A stretch of DNA of 64,000 nucleotides, from positions 669,889,889-669,953,888 of the forward strand of contig NC_135236.1 in NCBI RefSeq assembly GCF_051348905.1, read 5' to 3'. The notes beneath the pieces were generated by a model that made no database searches, was not told the DNA's origin, and saw nothing but the letters and a program-made list of their open reading frames with translations. This DNA is from Ranitomeya variabilis (Eukaryota > Chordata > Amphibia > Anura > Dendrobatidae). Below, in pieces: positions 54,391 through 64,000 of the stretch. Both the position numbers and the translations under genes were made by a program. Numbering within the stretch: position 1 is the stretch's first letter; every line of letters begins with the position of its first letter.

Positions 54391-57300
54391 AATTACAATG
54401 ACAGGTAACACCTCTGTACACAGCTGATAACACAGGACCCACCATTCACAATAGGTGATGTCACAGCTCACCTTCTCCTCCTGTACAATGACTGATAACA
54501 CCTCTATATACAGTAGATAACACAGAATCCACCATTTACAATAGGTGATGTCACAGCTCACCTCCTCCTGTACAATGACAGATAACACCTCTATATACAG
54601 TAGATAACACAGGATCCCCCATTCACAATAGGTGATGTCACAGCTCACCTCCTCCTCCTGTACAATGACTGATAACACCTCTATATACAGTAGATAACAC
54701 AGGATCCCCCATTCACAATAGGTGATGTCACAGCTCACCTCCTCCTCCTGTACAATGACTGCTAACACCTCTATACACAGTAGATAACACAGGATCCCCC
54801 ATTCACAATAGGTGATGTCACAGCTCACCTCCTCCTCCTGTACAATGACTGATAACACCTCTATATACAGTAGATAACACAGTATCCCCCATTCACAATA
54901 GGTGATGTCACAGCTCACCTCCTCCTGTACAATGACTGATAACACCTCTATATACAGTAGATAACACAGGATCCACCATTCACAATAGGTGATGTCACAG
55001 CTCACCTCCTCCTCCTCCTGTACAATGACTGATAACACCTCTATATACAGTAGATAACACAGGATCCACCATTCACAATAGGTGATGTCACAGCTCACCG
55101 CCTCCTCCTGTAATGACTGATAACACCTCTATATACAGTAGATAACACAGGATCCACCAATGAAAGTAGGTGATGTCACAGCTCACCTTCTCCCCCTCCT
55201 GTACAATGACTGATATCACCTCTATATACAGTAGATAACACAGGATCCACCATTCTCAATAGGTGATGTCACAGCTCACCTCCTCCTCCTGTACAATGAC
55301 TGATAACACCTCAATATACAGTAAATAATACGGGATCCACCATTCACAATAGGTGATGTCACATCTCACCTCCTCCTCCTGCACAATGACTGCTAACACC
55401 TCTATACACAGTAGATAACACAGGATCCCCCATTCACAATAGGTGATGTCACAGCTCACCTCCTCCTCCTGTACAATGACTGATAACACCTCTATATACA
55501 GTAGATAACACAGTATCCTCCATTCACAATAGGTGATGTCACAGCTCACCTCCTCCTCCTGTACAATGACTGATAACACCTCTATATACAGTAGATAACA
55601 CAGGATCCACCATTCACAATAGGTGATATCACAGCTCACCTCCTTCTGTACAATGACTAATAACACCTTTATATACAGCAGATAACACAGGATCCACCAT
55701 TCACAATTGGTGATGTCACAGCTCACCTCCTCCTCCTCCTGTACAATGACTGATAACACCTCTATACACAGTAGATAACACAGGATCCATCATTCACAAT
55801 AGGTGATGCCACAGCTCACCTCCTCTTCCTTCTGTACAAGACTGATAACACCTCTATATACAGTAGATAACACAGGATCCACCATTCACAATAGGTGATG
55901 TCACAGCTCACCTCCTCCTCCTATACAATGACTGATAACACCTCTATATACAGTAGGTAACACAGGATCCACCATTCACAATAGGTAATGTCACAGATCA
56001 CCTCCTCCTCCTGTACAATGACTGAAAACACCTCTTTATACAGTACATAACACAGGATGCACCATTCACCATAGGTGATGTCACAGCTCACCTCCTCCTC
56101 CTCCTGTACAATGACTGATATCACCTCTATATACAATAGATAACACAGGATCCACCATTCACAATAGATGATGTCACAGCTCACCTCCTCCTCCTGTACA
56201 ATGACTGATAACACCTCTATATACAGCAGATAACACAGGATCCACCATTCACAATAGATGATATCACAACTCACCTCCTCCTCCTGTACAATGACTGATA
56301 ACACCTCTATATACAGTAGATAACACAGGATCCACCATTCACAATAGGTGATGTCACAGCTCACATCCTCCTCCTCCTGTACAATGACTGATAACACCTC
56401 TATATACAGTAGATAACACAGGATCCACCATTCACAATAGGTGATGTCACAGCTCACCTCCTCCTCCTCCTGTACAATGACTGATAAAACCCCTATATAC
56501 AGTAGATAACACAGGATCCACCATTCACAATAGGTGATGTCACAGCTCACCTCCTCCTCCTGTACAATGACTGATAACACCTCTATATACAGTTGATAAT
56601 GCAGGATCCACCATTCACAATAGATGATGTCACAGCTCACCTCCTACTCCTGTACAATGACTGATAACACCTCTATATACAGTAGATAACACAGGATCCA
56701 CCATTCTCAATAGGTGATGTCACAGCTCACCTCCTCCTCCTGTACAATGACTGATAACACCTCAATATACAGTAAATAACACTGGATCCACCATTCACAA
56801 TAGGTGATGTCACATCTCACCTCCTCCTCCTGTACAATGACTGCTAACACCTCTATACACAGTAGATAACACAGGATCCCCCATTCACAATAGGTGATGT
56901 CACAGCTCACCTCCTCCTCCTGTACAATGACTGATAACACCTCTATATACAGTAGATAACACAGTATCCTCCATTCACAATAGGTGATGTCACAGCTCAC
57001 CTCCTCCTCCTGTACAATGACTGATAACACCTCTATATACAGTAGATAACACAGGATCCACCATTCACAATAGGTGATATCACAGCTCACCTCCTTCTGT
57101 ACAATGACTGATAACACCTTTATATACAGCAGATAACACAGGATCCACCATTCACAATTGGTGATGTCACAGCTCACCTCCTCCTCCTCCTGTACAATGA
57201 CTGATAACACCTCTATATACAATAGATAACACAGGATCCACCATTCACAATAGATGATGTCACAGCTCACCTCCTCCTCCTGTACAATGACTGATAACAC

Positions 57301-60300
57301 CTCTATATACAGCAGATAACACAGGATCCACCATTCACAATAGATGATATCACAACTCACCTCCTCCTCCTGTACAATGACTGATAACACCTCTATATAC
57401 AGTAGATAACACAGGATCCACCATTCACAATAGGTGATGTCACAGCTCACATCCTCCTCCTCCTGTACAATGACTGATAACACCTCTATATACAGTAGAT
57501 AACACAGGATCCACCATTCACAATAGGTGATGTCACAGCTCACCTCCTCCTCCTCCTGTACAATGACTGATAAAACCCCTATATACAGTAGATAACACAG
57601 GATCCACCATTCACAATAGGTGATGTCACAGCTCACCTCCTCCTCCTGTACAATGACTGATAACACCTCTATATACAGTAGATAACACAGGATCCACCAT
57701 TCACAATAGGTGATATCACAGCTCACCTCCTCCTCCTGTACAATGACTGATAACACCTCTATATACAGTAGAAAACACAGGATCCACCATTCACAATAGG
57801 TGATGTCACAGCTCACCTCCTCCTCCTGTACAATAACTGATAACACCTCTATATACAGTAGATAACACAGGATCCACCATTCACAATAGGTGATGTCACA
57901 GCTCACCTCCTCCTCCTGTACAATGACTGATAACACCTCTATAGACAGTAGATAACACAGGATCCACAATTCACAATAGGTGATGTCACAGCTCACCTCC
58001 TCCTCTGTACAATGACTGATAGCACCTCTATATACAGTAGATAACACAGGATCCACCATTCACAATAGGTGATATCACAGCTCACCTCCTCCTCCTGTAC
58101 AATGACTGATAACACCTCTATATACAGTAGATAACACAGGATCCACAATTCACAATAGGTGATATCACAGCTCACCTCCTCCTCCTGTACAATGACTGAT
58201 AACACCTCTATATACAGTAGATAACACAGGATCCACCATTCACAATAGGCGATGTCACAGCTCACCTCCTCTGTTGTGAACTCTATTTTTAGGCTCCCTC
58301 TAGTGGTCACAAGCGGTACTGTGTAGTGTTGTCTTCTGCAGGTTGGCTGCATCAGCTGGTTCGTTATCCTTGGTTCGTTTCCTATTTAACTCACCTGGAT
58401 ACTCAGTTCCTTGCCTGCTATCAATGTATTCAGTGCTCTTCAGATTCCTTGTGATTACCTTGCTCCCAGCCTCTCCAAGACAAGCTAAGTTTTTGTCCGT
58501 TCATTTTTTGATTATCAGCATTCATCATGTTTCTTGTCCAGTTTGCTAAGATGTGATCTCTTCGCTTGCTGGTTGCTCTAGGGGACTGAGTTTCTCCCCC
58601 CACACCGTTAGTTGGTGCGGGGGTTCTTGAAATCTCAGTGTGGATATTTTGTTAGGGTTTTTTACTGACCGCACAGACCCCTTACTATTTTCTGCTATCT
58701 AGTATTAGTGGGCCTCATTTGCTGAATCTGTTTTCACCCCTGTGTATGTGCCTTCCTCTTACCTCACCGTTATTATTTATTGGGGGCTTCTATATCTTTG
58801 GGGATTATTTCTCTGGAGGCAAGAGAGGTCTTTCTTTCTCTCTAGGGGTAGTTAGTTCCTCAGGCTGGCTCGAGACGTCTAGGATTTTTTAGGCACGTTC
58901 ACCGGCTACTTCTAGTGTGTTTGGATAGGTTCAGATTTGCGGTTAGTCCAGTTTGCCACCTCCCTAGAGCTTGTCCTATGTTTGTTACTTAGCTGGAGTA
59001 ATTCGTGATCCTCAACCACTAAGGATCATAACCTCCTCCTGTACAATGACTGATATCACCTCTATATACAGTAGATAACACAGGATCCACCATTCACAAT
59101 AGATGATGTCACAGCTCACCTCCTCCTCTGTACAATAACTGATAACACCTCTATATACAGTAGATAACACAGGATCCACCATTCACAATAGGTGATATCA
59201 CAGCTCACCTCCTCCTCCTGTACAATGACTGATAACACCTCTATATACAGTAGATAACACAGGATCCACCATTCACAATAGGTGATGTCACAGCTCACCT
59301 CCTCCTCCTGTACAGTGACTGATAACACCTCTATATACAGTAGATAACACAGCATCCACCATTCACAATAGGTGATGTCACAGCTCACCTCCTCCTCCTG
59401 TACAATGACTGATAACACCTCTATATACAGTAGATAACACAGGATCCACCATTCACAATAGGCGATGTCACAGCTCACCTCCTCCTCCTGTACAATGACT
59501 GATATCACCTCTATATACAGTAGATAACACAGGATCCACCATTCACAATAGATGATGTCACAGCTCACCTCCTCCTCCTGTACAATAACTGATAACACCT
59601 CTATATACAGTAGATAACACAGGATCCACCATTCACAGGAAGTGATGTCACAGCTCACCTCCTCCTCCTGTACAATAACTGATAACACCTCTATATACAG
59701 TAGATAACACAGGATCCACCATTCACAATAGGTGATGTCACAGCTCACCTCCTCCTCCTGTACAATGACTGATAAAACCTGTATAGACAGTAGATAACAC
59801 AGGATCCACCATTCACAATAGGTGATGTCACAGCTCACCTCCTCCTCTGTAAAATGACTGATAACACCTCTATATACAGTAGATAACACAGGATCCACCA
59901 TTCACAATAGGTGATATCACAGCTCACCTCCTCCTGTACAATGACTGATAACACCTCTATATACAGTAGATAACACAGGATCCACCATTCACAATAGGTG
60001 ATGTCACAGCTCACCTCCTCCTCCTGTACAATGACTGATAACACCTCTATATACAGTAGATAACACAGGATCCACCATTCACAATAGGTGATATCACAGC
60101 TCACCTCCTCCTCCTGTACAATGACTGATAACACCTCTATATACAGTAGATAACACAGGATCCACCATTCACAATAGGCGATGTCACAGCTCACCTCCTC
60201 CTCCTGTACAATGACTGATATCACCTCTATATACAGTAGATAACACAGGATCCACCATTCACAATAGATGATGTCACAGCTCACCTCCTCCTCTGTACAA

Positions 60301-61297
60301 TAACTGATAACACCTCTATATACAGTAGATAACACAGGATCCACCATTCACAATAGGTGATATCACAGCTCACCTCCTCCTCCTGTACAATGACTGATAA
60401 CACCTCTATATACAGTAGATAACACAGGATCCACCATTCACAATAGGTGATGTCACAGCTCACCTCCTCCTCCTGTACAATGACAGATAACACGTCTATA
60501 TACAGTAGATAACACAGGATCCACCATTCACAATAGGTGATGTCACAGCTCACCTCCTCCTCCTCCTGTACAATGACAGATAACACGTCTATATACAGTA
60601 GATAACACAGGATCCACCATTCACAATAGGTGATGTCACAGCTCACCTCCTCCTCCTGTACAATGACTGATAACACCTCTATATACAGTAGATAACACAG
60701 GATCCACCATTCACAATAGGTGATATCACAGCTCACCTCCTCCTCTGTACAATGACTGATAACACGTCTATATACAGTAGATAACACAGGATCCACCATT
60801 CACAATAGGTGATGTCACAGCTCACCTCCTCCTCCTGTACAATGACTGATAACACCTCTATATACAGTAGATAACACAGGATCCACCATTCACAATAGGT
60901 GATGTCACAGCTCACCTCCTCCTCCTGTACAATGACTGATAACACCTCTATATACAGTAGATAACACAGGATCCACCATTCACAATAGGTGATATCACAG
61001 CTCACCTCCTCCTCTGTACAATGACTGATAACACGTCTATATACAGTAGATAACACAGGATCCACCATTCACAATAGGTGATGTCACAGCTCACCTCCTC
61101 CTCCTGTACAATGACTGATAACACGTCTATATACAGTAGATAACACAGGATCCACCATTCACAATAGGTGATGTCACAGCTCACCTCCTCCTCCTGTACA
61201 ATGACTGATAACCCCTCTATATACAGTAGATAACACAGGATCCACCATTCACAATAGGTGATGTCACAGCTCACCACCTCCTCCTTCTCTACAATGA
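54391..61297. repeat. Satellite, 87-bp unit, interrupted
   Basis: About 70 units of CTCCTCCTGTACAATGACTG, ATAACACCTCTATATACAGT, AGATAACACAGGATCCACCA, TTCACAATAGGTGATGTCAC, AGCTCAC. Length varies mostly by whole CTC triplets. Blocks are copied at larger scale: marker variants near 55310 recur near 56760, and those near 56258 and 56485 recur near 57345 and 57570. The - strand is open for up to 450 codons with a 29-residue period. Split by a solo LTR at 58272. Confidence 0.95.
58272..59031 (+). mobile_element. Solo LTR inside the 87-bp satellite
   Basis: Starts TGTTGTGAACTC, continues GGCTCCCTCTAGTGGTCAC, ends near AAGGATCATAA; CCTC on both sides could be a target duplication but is also satellite sequence. 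Composition and ends resemble a frog LTR retroelement family that is distinct from copies A-D. No internal genes. Confidence 0.65.
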
Positions 61298-62155
61298 CGG
61301 AAAACAATTTTCGCAACAGTGACTTTTTGTTAAAAATAGGCACGAAAATGATGAATTTTTGCTTAAAATTCATGAACTATGTGAATTGTTGAGTAATAAA
61401 ATAGAGGCAAATAATAATGAAGAAAATAATAATTCAGGCCCTAAGAGTCTAACAAGGTAGTGTGAAAACTTCGAGACAGGAACAGGTGTTATTGAAAAAA
61501 AATGTCAGTTTTTCTTATTGCTAAATAAATATTATTATTAAAAAAAACACGAGTTGTTTCTTTTTTTAATTTTTAAACACAAAAGCCCAAATTAAACAAT
61601 TTTTTGATGATGGCTTCTCTGTAAAGCGGAAAAGTGCAAGTCTAAGGGGGAGTTGAATACTTCTGAAAAGTCCGCGTTGTTTGCAATGCTAATATGCTTA
61701 TTTTTAGGGGTTGAATACTTACACGAGCCTTATGTCTATGTATAGAATGTTCCAAAGGTCGGAAGGTGGCGCAGGACTGGGCTCTGGGAGAGAGAGGGTT
61801 AATGGCTAATGAAGTGGGTGTGAGTATTGTGGGCAGTAAGTGGTCAGTGCAGCCTCAAAAATGAACAGAAAAAATAATAAAAAGGATCCTGTGCAGGAGT
61901 GGGTGCTGCGGGGGAGGGGGACACACAGGTGACAGCTCAGGGATGACAGTGGATCCTGAGTGGGTGTCAGCCACTAATGAGGGCGCTGCCAGCATGGAGG
62001 GAGGGGGGGCTGAGAAGTAAGGGGGGGGGGCTGCTGTACCATGCTGGAGGCCTGTGCTGGGGACTGTCTCACTGCCGCCACCTGGTGGGCGAGAAAATGG
62101 CGACACGCCAAATCAGGAAAAGGAGGACAAATCATTGACTTCTATGGGGGAGAAG
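61298..62155. other. Spacer before the 28-bp array
   Basis: 61298-61740 is AT-rich with GGTTGAATACTT words typical of a decayed Tc1 end. 61741-62155 is less AT-rich, with G runs. No gene seen. Confidence 0.4.
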
Positions 62156-62159
62156 AAGG

Positions 62160-63470
62160 CGTCTATGATGGATGATGGGGATATAGTGTATAATGATGGA
62201 TGATGGGGATGTAGTGTATGATGGATGATGGGGATGTAGTGTATAATGATGGATGATGGGGATGTAGTGTATAATGATGGATGATGGGGATGTAGTGTAT
62301 GATGGATGATGGGGATATAGTGTATAATGATGGATGATGGGGATGTAGTGTATGATGGATGATGGGGATGTAGTGTATAATGATGGATGATGGGGATGTA
62401 GTGTATAATGATGGATGATGGGGATGTAGTGTATGATGGATGATGGGGATGTAGTGTATGATGGATGATTGGGATGTAGTGTATAATGATGGATGATGGG
62501 GATGTAGTGTATAATGATGGATGATGGGGATGTAGTGTATGATGGATGATGGGGATGTAGTGTATGATGGATGATGGGGATGTAGTGTATAATGATTGAT
62601 GATGGGGATGTAGTGTATGATGATGGATGATGGGGATGTAGTGTATGATGGATGATGGGGATGTAGTGTGTAATTATGGATGATGGGGATGTAGTGTATA
62701 ATGATGTATGATGGGGATGTAGTGTATGATGGATGATGGGGATGTAGTGTATGATGGATGATGGGGATGTAGTGTATAATGATTGATGATGGGGATGTAG
62801 TGTATGATGATGGATGATGGGGATGTAGTGTATGATGGATGATGGGGATGTAGTGTGTAATTATGGATGATGGGGATGTAGTATATAATGATGGATGATG
62901 GGGATGTAGTATATGATGGATGATTTGGGATGTGGTGTATAATGATGGATGATGGGGATGTAGTATATGATGGATGATGTAGATGTAGTATATGATGAAT
63001 GGTGGGGATGTAGTGTATCATGATGGATGATGGGATGTAGTATATGATGGATGATGTGGATGGACTGTATAGTGATGGATGATGGGGATGTAGTGTATAA
63101 TGATGGATGATGTAGATGTAGTATATAATGAATGGTGGGGATGTAGTGTATCATGGTGGATGATGGGGATATTGTGTATCATGATGGATGATGGGGATGT
63201 AGTGTATAATGATGGATGATGGGGATGGTGTATATAATGATGGATGATGGGGATGTAGTATATAATGAATGATGGGGATGTAGTGTATAATGCAGGATGA
63301 TGGTGATATAGTGTATAATTGATGATGGAAAAGTAGTTAATAATGGATGGTAAGTGTATAATTATGGATGATGGGGATGTTGTGTATAATGATGGATGAT
63401 GGAGATGTAGTATATAGTGGATGATGGGGATGTTGTGTATAATGATGGATGGTGGATGATGGGGTAGTGT
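62160..63470. repeat. Minisatellite, 25/28-bp units
   Basis: Units ATGATGGATGATGGGGATGT followed by AGTGTATA, with frequent 25-bp versions lacking one ATG-like triplet. About 48 copies, degenerate toward 63470. It ends at the border of the CpG-rich promoter. Confidence 0.93.
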
Positions 63471-63479
63471 GTGATTTCC

Positions 63480-63691
63480 AGTGACTGGTGGGCGGGCCAG
63501 TGTGGATCAGGGGGCGGGGCAGAGGCGGGGCGCAGTAGTGCGCGGTGATTGGTCAGGGAGGAGTTTCCCACAATGCCCGGCTCTCTTCCCCCCATGGATG
63601 CTGCAGCGGCGCCTCCTCCATTTGCAGCGCCTGGGAGCGGAGCGGAGACTGCGCCCGGGACCCCCCGCTCAGCCCCGGGGCCGCCACAGAC
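63480..63691 (+). promoter_or_regulatory. CpG-island promoter and 5' leader of the terminal gene
   Basis: GC boxes (GGGGCGGGGC, AGGCGGGGC) at about 63510-63531, an inverted CCAAT box (GATTGG, 63547-63552) and TTCCCACAATGC at 63565-63576, which fits the ZNF143/Staf-type element found in housekeeping promoters. No TATA. CpG-dense from here to about 63880, in contrast to the AT-rich surroundings. Confidence 0.75.
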
Positions 63692-63695
63692 ATGA
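63594..63695 (+). other. Upstream ORF overlapping the main start
   Basis: ATG at 63594 (CCCATGG), 33 codons of Ala/Pro-rich sequence (MDAAAAPPPFAAPGS...), stop TGA at 63693-63695. The stop overlaps the main start as ATGA. It is real only if transcription starts upstream of 63594. Confidence 0.45.
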
Positions 63696-63876
63696 ACCCG
63701 CCGCCCGACGGCACCCAGAGCAGGGACAGCGGCTGCCGGGGAGCGGAGGGAGGGCAGGAGGCGGCGGCGGGGGAGTCCGCGGTGCAGCCGGAGCCGGGGA
63801 GCGGACACAGGGACAGGGAGGAGTCGGTGGAGGAGAAGCTCCGGCACCTGACCTTCCGGAAACAGGTGTCCTACAG
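63692..63876 (+). CDS. First coding exon of an unidentified host gene (partial)
   Basis: ATG at 63692, 61 codons plus 2 bases, ending at CAG before GTGAGA at 63877 (intron phase 2). The product starts MNPPPDGTQSRDSGCRGAEG, a disordered Gly/Ala/Glu-rich head, then EEKLRHLTFRKQVSYR, which looks like the first conserved segment. High CpG content, a TATA-less promoter and a consensus donor argue for a real, broadly expressed gene. I do not recognise the family. Read straight through, the frame meets TGA right after the donor, so splicing is required. The gene is unrelated to the TRIM cluster. Confidence 0.75.
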
Positions 63877-64000
63877 GTGAGAGGACGGGTATATATATAT
63901 ATACAGGTGAGAGGACGGGTATATATATATACAGGTGAGAGGACGGGTATATATATATATACAGGTGAGCGGACGGGGTATATATATATACAGGGGAGAG
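63877..64000. repeat. Intronic minisatellite repeating the 5' splice site
   Basis: Units of about 28-30 bp, CAGGTGAGAGGACGGG followed by TATATATATATA, begin exactly at the exon border. GT donors in CAG/GTGAG context stand at 63877, 63907, 63935 and 63965; the next unit reads CAGGGGAG. The array runs off the window. Confidence 0.9.

Noticed and set aside
56707-58059. 450-codon frame with 29-residue repeats as a protein gene
   Set aside because: It is the 87-bp satellite; frames break where the CTC run changes by one base and no terminal exons are visible. Kept only as a low-certainty observation.

Overview
The window looks like nuclear DNA from a frog with a large, repeat-rich genome. The evidence is a run of intronless TRIM25-like RING/B-box/PRY-SPRY genes of the kind greatly expanded in anurans, together with T2/Kolobok (TTAAAGGRR), Harbinger-like, hAT-like and Tc1 elements and long simple satellites. 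The species call is inference. No rRNA or tRNA gene and no prokaryotic feature was seen.

Layout. 1-33 kb: four TRIM genes, all on the + strand: a 5'-cut copy at 1-1314, then complete single-exon copies at 6765-8366, 18956-20563 and 31310-32884. The three complete copies share a short 5' flank with a TATA-like box and interferon-type IRF/ETS sites just before the ATG, which suggests an interferon-responsive innate-immunity cluster. The spaces between them hold minisatellites, Tc1 remnants, two fossil Ty3/Gypsy-type elements, foldback elements and LTR-type insertions. 33-45 kb: no recognised host gene; two very large palindromic elements (34.4-35.4 kb and 43.7-44.5 kb), an LTR-type element, and a stretch bounded by hAT-like ends (37.6-42.2 kb) that carries several minisatellites, including a 1-kb array of a 21-bp unit. 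45.9-50.4 kb: a satellite of 35-bp units split by an LTR-type insertion. 52.8-54.1 kb: a nearly whole Tc1 element with a frameshifted transposase. 54.4-61.3 kb: a satellite of 87-bp units split by another solo LTR. 62.2-63.5 kb: a 28-bp minisatellite. 63.5-64 kb: a CpG-rich promoter and first coding exon of an unrelated, unidentified gene on the + strand, running off the window.

How the parts relate. The TRIM copies differ most in the SPRY loops, but their coiled-coil/acidic-linker DNA is almost identical, which looks like gene conversion around diversifying binding domains. Two copies have each lost one zinc ligand in a different domain. In the repeats, one exon-like module of about 100 bp recurs four times beside minisatellite arrays. 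The first intron of the terminal gene begins with a minisatellite that copies its own 5' splice site. Coordinates of repeat edges are by eye and are good to about 10-30 bp unless a target-site duplication is given.
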